Assembly: GCA_039184415.1 (NCBI GenBank)
Contig: JBCDBB010000074.1
Coordinates: forward strand, 1 to 19,010
Length of the DNA: 19,010 bases
Reading direction: 5' to 3'
Source: JANSYP01 sp039184415
GTDB lineage: Bacteria; Pseudomonadota; Alphaproteobacteria; Rhodobacterales; Rhodobacteraceae
Part shown: piece after piece, positions 7,149 to 14,133 of the stretch
How the letters are laid out: each line of letters opens with the position of its first letter
How positions within the stretch are numbered: the first letter of the stretch is position 1
The notes under the pieces: generated by a model
What the model was told of the DNA's origin: nothing
What the model saw: the letters and a program-made list of their open reading frames with translations, nothing else
The model's database searches: none
Program-made: the position numbers and the translations under genes

Positions 7149-8039
7149 TCACTCCACGTTCTGAACCTGTTCGCGGATCTGGTCGATGGCCGCTTTGAGG
7201 TCAAGCCCGATCTGGGTCAGCGGGCCGTACTGCGCCTTGGAGCATAACGTATTGGCTTCCCGATTGAACTCCTGTGTGAGGAAGTCGAGCTTGCGTCCCG
7301 CAGGCCCGCTCGCGTCCAGCAGATGGCGCGCCGCGGCGATGTGAATACGCAGCCGCTCAAGCTCTTCGGTGACGTCTCCCTTGACTGCGATCAGCGCGAT
7401 CTCCTGAGCGAGCCGGTCGGACTCAACAGCCTGCGCGGCGTCCACTGTCCGGGCGATTGCATCTTGCAGGACCCGCCGCTGGTGCGCCGCGCGCTCCGGG
7501 GCGAGGTCCTCTGCTTGGACACAGGCGGCCTCGATCCGGTCGAGCGCGGCACTCAGGACCTGCGCAAGCCCTGCCCCTTCGCGTGCACGCATCGACACAA
7601 GCGCGTCGAGCGCGTCAGCGAACCCGTCGCTTACGGCTTCTGCGATTTCGTCTCGCGCGGCGGCGCTGCCGGCACCGCCGGCCAGCACGCCCGGCAGCGC
7701 CAGAGCCTCTGACACCGTCATCGGGGCCAGCACCGTTCCTGTCGCCTCGGCTTCAGTCTGAACGGCGCGAATGCGGCCGAGATGCGCTGCGAGCGCCGCA
7801 CTGTCGATGCTGTCTCCGGCGTCCCCGGCGCGTGCCAGTCGCAGAATCGCTGACAGACTGCCCCGAGAAACCTGAGCCGAAGCGACCTTGCGTAACCCGG
7901 CTTCCATCGCCGCAAACCCATCCGGCAGGCGCAGCTTGACGTCGAGGCCACGCCCGTTGACCGAACGTAACTCCCAATCCCAATTCCAGCCCGACAGCGT
8001 TCCGCCGGAGCTGCCAAAGGCCGTCATCGAATACAGCAT
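7149..8039 (-). CDS. YicC-family endoribonuclease-type stress protein
   Basis: A 296-residue YicC-family protein. It begins MLYSMTAFG, the typical N-terminus of the YicC_N domain (often MIRSMTGFA), followed by WELRSVNGRGLDVKLRLP (about 21-38). The C-terminal DUF1732 domain is visible in GDVTEELERLRIH (about 222-234), KLDFLTQEFNREANTLCSKA (251-270) and the final DLKAAIDQIREQVQNVE. E. coli YicC has been described as an endoribonuclease; whether this one cleaves RNA is inferred. The frame stays open up to 8120, but the conserved N-terminus fixes the ATG at 8039 (8027 is the next choice). No strong ribosome-binding site is seen. It ends six bases before gmk. Confidence 0.9.
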   Translation of the reverse strand: MLYSMTAFGSSGGTLSGWNWDWELRSVNGRGLDVKLRLPDGFAAMEAGLRKVASAQVSRGSLSAILRLARAGDAGDSIDSAALAAHLGRIRAVQTEAEATGTVLAPMTVSEALALPGVLAGGAGSAAARDEIAEAVSDGFADALDALVSMRAREGAGLAQVLSAALDRIEAACVQAEDLAPERAAHQRRVLQDAIARTVDAAQAVESDRLAQEIALIAVKGDVTEELERLRIHIAAARHLLDASGPAGRKLDFLTQEFNREANTLCSKAQYGPLTQIGLDLKAAIDQIREQVQNVE

Positions 8040-8131
8040 ATTGTGTCCGTGCCTCTGCCGAGGAGCATATGGCCCCTCCCCTGCCCTGTTCCACCCGATC
8101 CAGTGCTGGGACGCAAGCACCCGTTTGACCG

Positions 8132-8157
8132 TGTTTCAATTTTAACCAATTGAAACA
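8132..8157. promoter_or_regulatory. Perfect 10-bp inverted repeat between yicC and the PAS gene
   Basis: TGTTTCAATT (8132-8141) and AATTGAAACA (8148-8157) form a perfect inverted repeat around the 6-base spacer TTAACC. It stands in an AT-rich island between two divergent genes, 92 bases from the yicC start and 123 from the PAS gene start. Because both genes point away from it, it cannot be a terminator for either. A dimeric regulator's operator is the natural reading; the factor is unknown. Confidence 0.5.
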
Positions 8158-8215
8158 AATATGCGGGTATTTTGCGGATTTGCTGTCATGTTAAGACTAC
8201 AGTAAGGTTTTGACC

Positions 8216-8238
8216 TGCCTGACTCAGTTTGTCGGGCA
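8216..8238 (+). promoter_or_regulatory. Stem-loop in the leader of the PAS gene
   Basis: TGCCTGAC (8216-8223) pairs with GTCGGGCA (8231-8238) across a 7-base loop with one G-U pair. It lies 42 bases before the ATG at 8281, in or near the 5' leader. No riboswitch family is recognised. Confidence 0.25.
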
Positions 8239-8280
8239 ATAAAGGCAATGCGTGCCGAATGTCCGAGGTAAATTTTTGAT

Positions 8281-9021
8281 ATGGCGCAGAATCGTGGTGA
8301 AGAGACAGTTATTGTGTCGCTAAATGAGTTTCGCGGGTCGATGCAGCATCCCGGATTATCTCTTGTAGAAGCCTATTGGGAGGGACTCCGCGAAGGTCGC
8401 CTTGTACCGCGGCGCGCGGATGTCGACCCTCGCGGGATAGATCAGGCCCTGGAATTTGCGTTCATTCTGGAACGGATTGCGCCTGGTATGGCGCGGTTTC
8501 GGCTGGCGGGAATGCACTTGAACGATTTGATGGGCATGGAAGTGCGCGGGATGCCCCTGACGTCATTCTTCGTGCCCGAAGCACGTCCGATGATCAGCGA
8601 GACATTGGAGCATGTCTTCGAAGAGCCCGCGACCGCGCGCCTGTTGCTTGCGGGCGAGCGTGGTCTGGGCAAGCCCGAACTGGAAGCAGAATTGCTGCTT
8701 TTGCCGCTCAAGAGCGATTTGGGAGATATCAGCCGCGTTTTGGGGTGTCTTGTCGCGCGAGGCGATGTTGGCCGCACGCCACGCCGTTTCACCGTGACAG
8801 AAACGCGCCGCAATCCGTTGCTCCAGTCGGCCATCGAGGATCGTTACGATCCGCGCCCCGAACCGCCCCTGCGCAACGTCGAACCGACCTTGTCCGAAGC
8901 ACAGCCGCTCAGCCTGCATGAGCCCCACGTGCCCTTCGAGCATGGGCAGACGCGCATCAACGAGCCCCGTCTGCCGGCTGAACGCCCCTATCTGAGGCTG
9001 GTGCGCAATGCCGACGACTGA
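8281..9021 (+). CDS. PAS_5 (DUF1457-type) domain protein
   Basis: A 246-residue cytosolic protein of the alphaproteobacterial PAS_5 family. The PAS region runs from about residue 20 to 160. The pattern includes YWEGLREGRLVPRRADVDPR, then IDQALEFAFILERIAPGMARFRLAG, then LNDLMGMEVRGMPLTSFF. This matches the family's small-molecule-sensor-like fold, though ligand and output are unknown. The C-terminal 80 residues are rich in Pro, Glu and Arg and probably disordered, ending in the short conserved-looking RPYLRLVRN. There is no kinase, cyclase or HTH output domain. The ribosome-binding site is poor: GAGG lies 12 bases before the ATG. The stop codon sits in the loop of a strong hairpin shared with the convergent DAHP synthase gene. 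Confidence 0.85.
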   Translation: MAQNRGEETVIVSLNEFRGSMQHPGLSLVEAYWEGLREGRLVPRRADVDPRGIDQALEFAFILERIAPGMARFRLAGMHLNDLMGMEVRGMPLTSFFVPEARPMISETLEHVFEEPATARLLLAGERGLGKPELEAELLLLPLKSDLGDISRVLGCLVARGDVGRTPRRFTVTETRRNPLLQSAIEDRYDPRPEPPLRNVEPTLSEAQPLSLHEPHVPFEHGQTRINEPRLPAERPYLRLVRNADD

Positions 9022-9034
9022 TCGGCCTTGCGCA
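9002..9034. terminator. Bidirectional hairpin over the PAS-gene stop codon
   Basis: TGCGCAATGCCGA (9002-9014) and TCGGCCTTGCGCA (9022-9034) form a 13-bp stem with one mismatch, and the 7-base loop contains the TGA stop of the PAS gene. It lies 11 bases beyond the end of the convergent DAHP synthase gene. No T-run follows on either side, so it may act in Rho-dependent termination or 3'-end protection rather than as a classical terminator. Its location at a convergent junction supports the call. Confidence 0.55.
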
Positions 9035-9045
9035 TCGGGAAACAC

Positions 9046-10422
9046 CTAGAGTACTGCCGCATTCTGGGATGCGCCGCGCCGCGCCGCCGCCAGTTCCTCG
9101 GCCATCAGAAAGGCAAGTTCGAGCGACTGGCTGGCGTTCAGACGCGGATCGCAGGCGGTGTGATAGCGCGACGACAGATCATCGTCGGTCACCGCGCGCA
9201 CACCGCCGGTGCATTCCGTGACATCCTGACCCGTCATCTCGAAATGCACACCGCCCGGATGCGTTCCCTCGGCGCGGTGCACCTCGAAGAACTCGCGCAC
9301 CTCGCGCAGGACCGCGTCGAAGGGCCGTGTCTTATAGCCCGACGCCGATTTGATCGTGTTGCCATGCATCGGGTCACAGGACCAGACCACGGCCGCACCC
9401 TCTTCCTGTACCGCCTTGACAAGCCGTGGCAGGTGATCGCCGACAGTACCGGCCCCGAAACGCGCGATGAGCGTCAGCCGCCCGGCTTCGTTCTCGGGGT
9501 TCAACGTCTCGAGCAACCGTTTGAGATCATCGATCTCGAGCGTCGGGCCGCATTTCAGCCCGATGGGGTTTTGAACGCCGCGGGCAAAGGCCACATGGGC
9601 CCCGTCGGGCTGGCGCGTGCGGTCCCCGATCCAGACCATGTGCCCGGACCCTGCGACGGGCAGTCCGGTCGTCGAGTCGATCCGGCAAAGCGCCTCTTCA
9701 TACTCCAGCAGCAACGCTTCGTGGCTGGTGTAGAAATCGACGGTATGCAGCGTCGGAGCGGTCTCGCGGGTGACGCCGGCGGCACGCATGAAGTCAAGAC
9801 TGTCGGAGATCCGTGTCGCCAGATCCCGGTAGCGATCGGCCCCCTCCCCTTCCGTGAAGCCAAGCGTCCAGGCGTGCACCTTTTCCATATCGGCAAAGCC
9901 GCCCTGGCTGAACGCCCGTACCAGATTGAGCGAGGCAGCCGACTGGGTATAGGCCGTGAGCATCCGCTCCGGATCGGGGATCCGCGCCTCTGGCGTAAAG
10001 GCGATGTCATTGATGATGTCGCCGCGGTAGCTCGGCAACTCGATCTCACCTTTGGTCTCGGTCGGTGCGGAGCGCGGCTTGGCGAACTGGCCGGCCATCC
10101 GGCCAACCTTCACCACCGGCACCTTGGCGGCATAGGTGAGAACCATCGCCATCTGCAACATCACCTTGAAGGTGTCGCGCACCATGTCGGGGCCGAACTC
10201 CGAAAAGCTCTCGGCACAGTCCCCGCCCTGAAGCAGGAACGCATCGCCCTGTGCCACCTTGCCGAGCTGGCGCTTGAGGTCCCGCACTTCCCCGGCAAAG
10301 ACCAGGGGCGGCAGTTTTGCCAGACGGTCTTCGACCGAATGGAGCGTGCCCGGCGCGGGATAGTCCGGCATCTGTATGCGCGGCTTGCTGCGCCAATCGC
10401 TTTTGGTCCAGCTTTTCGTCAT
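9046..10422 (-). CDS. aroG: Class II 3-deoxy-7-phosphoheptulonate (DAHP) synthase
   Basis: First enzyme of the shikimate pathway: condenses phosphoenolpyruvate and erythrose 4-phosphate to DAHP in the cytosol. It has 458 residues, normal for class II (plant/Mycobacterium type). The metal ligands are all visible: C69 in LLQGGDCAESF, H353 in CDPMHGNT, E395 in HFEMTGQD and D425 in CDPRLNASQSLE. The N-terminus WTKSDWRSKPRIQMPDYP is typical of the family. GGGAGGG lies before the ATG. It is divergent from the GlxA-type regulator with a 165-base gap and convergent with the PAS gene. There is no sign of a fused chorismate mutase. Confidence 0.96.
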   Translation of the reverse strand: MTKSWTKSDWRSKPRIQMPDYPAPGTLHSVEDRLAKLPPLVFAGEVRDLKRQLGKVAQGDAFLLQGGDCAESFSEFGPDMVRDTFKVMLQMAMVLTYAAKVPVVKVGRMAGQFAKPRSAPTETKGEIELPSYRGDIINDIAFTPEARIPDPERMLTAYTQSAASLNLVRAFSQGGFADMEKVHAWTLGFTEGEGADRYRDLATRISDSLDFMRAAGVTRETAPTLHTVDFYTSHEALLLEYEEALCRIDSTTGLPVAGSGHMVWIGDRTRQPDGAHVAFARGVQNPIGLKCGPTLEIDDLKRLLETLNPENEAGRLTLIARFGAGTVGDHLPRLVKAVQEEGAAVVWSCDPMHGNTIKSASGYKTRPFDAVLREVREFFEVHRAEGTHPGGVHFEMTGQDVTECTGGVRAVTDDDLSSRYHTACDPRLNASQSLELAFLMAEELAAARRGASQNAAVL

Positions 10423-10587
10423 CGGTTTGCCCTCCCCGGCTGACTGGCTATCGCAGGTCTATATCGCTCTGCGCGACCGCCTGCCACGGCAAAACGTCCC
10501 GCACCTGCGCGACCTGTTCGCCATCCCGATCCTGCTTGCCGGGGCGAGGCAAACCTGTTTGGCTTCGCGCGGTGGCACAAGACAGGG

Positions 10588-11628
10588 ATGGGGCCGCGAG
10601 AGATGCAGGACAGCCGGTCAGCGAGCGAGGCCAGCGGCAGTCGGATGGGGGGATTCACCTTCGTCCTTCTGGATCGGTTCACCTTGCTCAGCTTCGCCGG
10701 TGCAGTCGAAGTTCTGCGTCTGGCGAACCGGGCGTCGGGCAGCACGCTCTACCGCTGGCAGATCCTGTCGGTCACTGGAGAGCCCGTCCAATCCTCCGTC
10801 GGCACCGTTTTTCAACCAGATGGCGGGCTTTGCTCGCTCCCGCCGGGCGAAACCGTCATCCTGTGTGGTGGGCTCGACATTGTGCATACCGCCACACCTC
10901 CGCTTTTGAACTGGCTACGGCGAGAGGCCCGTCGCGGCACACGTATGGGCGCCTTGTGCACCGCGAGCCATGTACCGGCCCGCGCGGGGCTGCTGGACGA
11001 CCGTCCGGCAACGATCCATTGGGAGAACCACGCCGCCATGGCCGAGGACTTCCCCAATATCGACCTGCGCAAATCGGTCTATGTGCTCGATGGGCCGCGT
11101 TTTACTGCAGCTGGCGGCACGGCGGCCATCGATCTGATGCTGCGGCTCGTGGCGCAGGACCACGGCGAATCACTCGCCGCGGAGGTCGCAGATCAGGTGA
11201 TTCATCCCTCGATCCGTAGCGACCAGGACACCCAGCGGCTGTCGATCCCCACTCGTATCGGGGTGCGCCACGCCAAACTCAGCCAGGTGATCGAACGGAT
11301 GGAGGCCAATATCGAGGAACCGATCAGCCCCCAGGTGCTGGCGCGCGATGTCGGTCTGTCGACCCGTCAGCTCGAACGGCTCTTTCGCCGCTATCTCAAC
11401 CGCAGTCCAAAGCGCTACTACATGGATCTGCGGTTGCAGCGCGCCCGCACCCTGCTGCTGCAAACCAACATGACGGTGATCAACGTGGCCCTGGCCTGCG
11501 GCTTCACCTCACCCTCGCACTTCTCGAAATGCTACCAGGCCCAGTATCAGGTGACGCCCTACCGTGAACGCGGGACGCGGCGTGACGTTGCACCGGTTCA
11601 GCCCGAAGGCGCGGGCGAAAGCCGGTAG
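10588..11628 (+). CDS. GlxA-family (DJ-1/PfpI + AraC) transcriptional regulator
   Basis: A 346-residue regulator with an N-terminal DJ-1/PfpI-like sensing domain (about 20-190) and a C-terminal AraC/XylS DNA-binding domain (about 230-330). The nucleophile-elbow cysteine is C124 in GALCTASHVPARAGLL, followed by ATIHWENHAAMAEDFP (141-156). The two HTH motifs lie near 250-271 (VLARDVGLSTRQLERLFRRY) and 298-319 (ALACGFTSPSHFSKCY). It is most like the GbdR/CdhR/ArgR group that responds to betaine, carnitine or arginine, but the inducer cannot be told. Start uncertain: ATGs at 10588, 10603 and 10645 are all in frame with weak ribosome-binding sites, and homology begins just after the last. Its 3' end overlaps the PQQ dehydrogenase gene by 31 bases. 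Confidence 0.88.
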   Translation: MGPREMQDSRSASEASGSRMGGFTFVLLDRFTLLSFAGAVEVLRLANRASGSTLYRWQILSVTGEPVQSSVGTVFQPDGGLCSLPPGETVILCGGLDIVHTATPPLLNWLRREARRGTRMGALCTASHVPARAGLLDDRPATIHWENHAAMAEDFPNIDLRKSVYVLDGPRFTAAGGTAAIDLMLRLVAQDHGESLAAEVADQVIHPSIRSDQDTQRLSIPTRIGVRHAKLSQVIERMEANIEEPISPQVLARDVGLSTRQLERLFRRYLNRSPKRYYMDLRLQRARTLLLQTNMTVINVALACGFTSPSHFSKCYQAQYQVTPYRERGTRRDVAPVQPEGAGESR

Positions 11629-12713
11629 ATCGCCCCCTCCCCTACCGAAATGAACCAGATCGTGCCGTCCGGCGCCTCACGGATATCGCGGACGCGCGCC
11701 GTCTCGGGCCCCTCGATCTGTTCGACTTCTCGAAGCGGGTTGCCGCTTAGCCGCGAGATATAGTCGAATTTCAGCGACCCCACGAAAACGTCCCCACGCC
11801 AGGCCGGCCAGAGCTTGCCGGAGTAGATCATCATCCCGGAAGGCGCGATGGAGGGGTCCCAGTAGTGGGCAGGTTGCTCCATCCCCTGTTTCACGGTGCC
11901 TTCGCCGATCTTTGCTCCGGAGTAATGGCGCCCGTAGGAGATCACCGGCCAGCCGTAATTGGCACCGCGGCGGACCGGATTGACTTCGTCGCCGCCGCGC
12001 GCGCCATGTTCGACGACCCAGAGGCGTCCCTGGGCGTCCACCGCAGCACCCTGGGCATTGCGATGCCCATAGCTCCAGATTTCGGGCTGTGCACCGGCCA
12101 GATCGGTGAAGGGGTTGTCCCCAGGCACCGTGCCGTCGCGGTTGATGCGCACGACGGTCCCGTGGTGTGTGGCAAGGTTTTGCGCCTGCTCGGCATCGCC
12201 CCGGTCGCCGATGGTCAGAAACAGGGTGCCGTCCGATGCCTCGACAATGCGCGAGCCGAAGTGCCGTCCGCCGGACGCGCCACCCGCCATGGTGAAGATC
12301 TCGCGAAAACCCTCGAGCTGTGAGCCGTCCTCGGACAGCCGCGCGACTCCGAGCGCGGTGCCCGCCCCGTCCCGGCGCGGCGCCGAATAGGACAGGTAGA
12401 CCTGACGCGTCTGGGCAAAGTCGCGGGGCACCATGACGTCGAGCAACCCGCCCTGCCCCCGCGCCACGACCTCCGGCACGCCGCGCACGCGTGTCGCCTG
12501 ACCGTCCAAGACATGGGTCAGCTGCCCGTCCCGTTCTGTGACGAGGAAGCCGCTCCCGGGCAGGAAAGCGAGCCCCCAGGGCGCGTCCAGCCCGGCCATG
12601 ACCCGCTCCACCCGCAGCGCGCCCTCGCTGCTGTTGAGCGTTTCAGCGACTGTTGTGGACGCCGTTCCGAAGGCTGTCAGAAGAACGAGCGCAAAAATCC
12701 GCAGATATGCCAT
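11598..12713 (-). CDS. Exported PQQ-dependent aldose sugar dehydrogenase-like protein
   Basis: A 371-residue member of the soluble glucose dehydrogenase / YliI (Asd) family, a six-bladed beta-propeller that oxidises sugars at the aldehyde carbon with PQQ and Ca2+. A signal peptide covers residues 1-23 (cleavage near TVA/ET), so it acts in the periplasm. Family motifs: LDAPWGLAFLP (42-52), GGRHFGSRI with the likely catalytic base H151, LTIGDRGDAEQAQNLATHHG (167-185), EIWSYGHRNAQGAAVD (211-226), VVEHGARGGDEVN and GANYGWPVISYG. Sugar range is unknown. GAGG lies six bases before the ATG. It points away from the liv-type operon and shares no operon with it. Confidence 0.9.
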   Translation of the reverse strand: MAYLRIFALVLLTAFGTASTTVAETLNSSEGALRVERVMAGLDAPWGLAFLPGSGFLVTERDGQLTHVLDGQATRVRGVPEVVARGQGGLLDVMVPRDFAQTRQVYLSYSAPRRDGAGTALGVARLSEDGSQLEGFREIFTMAGGASGGRHFGSRIVEASDGTLFLTIGDRGDAEQAQNLATHHGTVVRINRDGTVPGDNPFTDLAGAQPEIWSYGHRNAQGAAVDAQGRLWVVEHGARGGDEVNPVRRGANYGWPVISYGRHYSGAKIGEGTVKQGMEQPAHYWDPSIAPSGMMIYSGKLWPAWRGDVFVGSLKFDYISRLSGNPLREVEQIEGPETARVRDIREAPDGTIWFISVGEGAIYRLSPAPSG

Positions 12714-12810
12714 AACCGACCTCGTGTTGAGACATATCCTTCAGATAGGCCGTGACCGGCTCCGCCCAAGCAACGTAACTCCGTTTTGAGCCTGACCCCG
12801 ACGGCGAATT

Positions 12811-12832
12811 AGCACCGCCAGTGCTTTTCTTT
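12811..12832 (+). other. Short hairpin with pyrimidine run upstream of the transporter operon
   Basis: AGCAC (12811-12815) and GTGCT (12821-12825) flank a 5-base loop and are followed by a T-rich run (TTTCTTTT). This has the outline of a weak intrinsic terminator or attenuator on the plus strand, 56 bases before the binding-protein start. The stem is short, so it may be chance. Between 12714 and 12887 I see no confident promoter hexamers. Confidence 0.22.
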
Positions 12833-12887
12833 TCCCGGTGCGCGCTCTAGCCTCTCGGCGGCTATTCATTTGCTAGGGGGTTCTGGA

Positions 12888-14072
12888 ATGAAAACGCTTT
12901 TGGCGGCCACTGCGTTGGGTTCTTTGGCGGTCTCCGCCGCCTTCGCCCAAGACCAAGATGTGAAGATCGGCATTTCGCTCGGCTTTACCGGGCCGCTCGA
13001 GTCGCTCGCCCCACCGATGGAGGGCGGTGCCCGCCTGGCCATCGAGGAGGTCAATGACAGCGGGCTGCTGCTCGGCGGCGCAACTGTGACGGCTGTGAGC
13101 GGGGACAGCACCTGCATCGATGCCGGTGCCGCCACAGCCACGGGTGAACGTCTCGTGGGCGAAGGTGTCAAGGGAATCATGGGGGCGATGTGTTCCGGCG
13201 CGACGGGTGCTGTGCTGAGTAACGTGGCCCTGCCCAACGGCGTGGCGATGATCTCGCCTTCGGCAACATCGCCGGCGCTCTCGACGGTTGAAGACAACGG
13301 TCTGTTCTTCCGCACCGCCCCGTCGGACGCGCGGCAGGGCGAAATCATGACCGAGGTGATCCGCGATCGCGGCATCAACGAGGTCGCGCTGACGTACACC
13401 AACAATGATTACGGCAAAGGCCTCGCCGACAGTTTCCAGGCGGCTTTCGAGGCTGCCGGCGGTTCGGTGACGATCAGCGCACCCCATGACGATGGCAAGG
13501 GCGACTATGCCGCAGAGGTTGGCGCGCTTGCCTCGGCCGGCGGTGAGCTTCTTGTCGTGGCGGGGTATGTCGACCAGGGCGGATCGGGCATCATCCGCGG
13601 TGCGCTCGACAGCGGCGCCTTCGATACCTTCGTCCTTCCTGATGGTATGGTCGGCGCGGTGCTGGAGGAAAACTTCGGAAGCGAGCTCGACGGCTCCTTC
13701 GGGCAGCTGCCCGGTTCGGACAGCGAAGGCGCCGGGATCTTTGCGGAGATGGTCGGCGATGCCTTCGATCCGACGTCACCCTATGCGGGAGAAAGCTACG
13801 ACGCCGCCGCGCTGATGCTGCTGGCGATGCAGGCCGCGGGCTCCAGCGATGCGTCGGACTTCAAGGAGTCAGTCCTCACTGTTGCAAATGCGCCGGGCGA
13901 GCCGATTCTTCCTGGCGAACTGGCGAAGGGCCTGCAGATCCTCGCCGACGGCGGCGAGATCGACTATGTCGGCGCCTCGGCCGTGGAGCTTCTGGAGGCC
14001 GGTGAAAGCGCAGGCAGCTTCCGGGAGATCGAGATCAAGGACGGCAAGATCGAAACCGTGGGCTTCCGCTGA
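12888..14072 (+). CDS. Periplasmic substrate-binding protein of a branched-chain-amino-acid-type ABC transporter
   Basis: A 394-residue type I periplasmic binding protein (Peripla_BP_6/LivJ family) that captures the solute and hands it to the LivHM-type permease. The signal peptide is MKTLLAATALGSLAVSAAFA with cleavage before QDQ. The mature N-terminus KIGISLGFTGPLESLAP is typical. Two cysteines (STCIDAG and GAMCSGAT, about 85 and 104) match the conserved LivJ disulfide loop, and ISPSATSPALS is the first-lobe ligand segment. YTNNDYGKGLADSFQAAFE begins the second lobe. The start is the ATG at 12888, preceded by GGGGG; upstream frame extension begins only with TTG. The true ligand is not determined. 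A stem-loop follows the stop. Confidence 0.93.
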   Translation: MKTLLAATALGSLAVSAAFAQDQDVKIGISLGFTGPLESLAPPMEGGARLAIEEVNDSGLLLGGATVTAVSGDSTCIDAGAATATGERLVGEGVKGIMGAMCSGATGAVLSNVALPNGVAMISPSATSPALSTVEDNGLFFRTAPSDARQGEIMTEVIRDRGINEVALTYTNNDYGKGLADSFQAAFEAAGGSVTISAPHDDGKGDYAAEVGALASAGGELLVVAGYVDQGGSGIIRGALDSGAFDTFVLPDGMVGAVLEENFGSELDGSFGQLPGSDSEGAGIFAEMVGDAFDPTSPYAGESYDAAALMLLAMQAAGSSDASDFKESVLTVANAPGEPILPGELAKGLQILADGGEIDYVGASAVELLEAGESAGSFREIEIKDGKIETVGFR

Positions 14073-14086
14073 GCCTGGCTTGACAT

Positions 14087-14119
14087 TGCGGCGGCGCCGG
14101 CAGTAGCGGAGCCGCCGCA
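14087..14119 (+). terminator. Intercistronic stem-loop after the binding-protein gene
   Basis: TGCGGCGGC (14087-14095) and GCCGCCGCA (14111-14119) form a perfect 9-bp GC-rich stem around a 15-base loop. It lies 14 bases after the binding-protein stop and 14 bases before the livG ATG. There is no T-run. A role in stabilising the upstream message or damping readthrough is inferred from position. Confidence 0.5.
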
Positions 14120-14133
14120 TATAGGGAGCGCCA

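Noticed and set aside
8210..8240. TTGACC at 8210-8215 as a -35 element for the PAS gene
   Set aside because: The best AT-rich candidate -10 (CAATAA) is about 21 bases away, too far for a standard promoter.
9028..10443. Long open frame on the plus strand opposite the DAHP synthase gene
   Set aside because: The minus-strand gene carries all class II metal ligands over its full length, so the plus-strand frame is a shadow.
10423..10587. Possible transposase remnant between DAHP synthase and the GlxA regulator
   Set aside because: One plus-strand frame has a vaguely transposase-like stretch (RDLFAIPILLAGARQ), but there are no terminal repeats or target duplications and the resemblance is too weak. 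It is treated as a divergent promoter region.
14080..14110. TTGACA at 14080-14085 as a -35 promoter element for livG
   Set aside because: No acceptable -10 hexamer at 16-18 bases; the region is better explained by the stem-loop.
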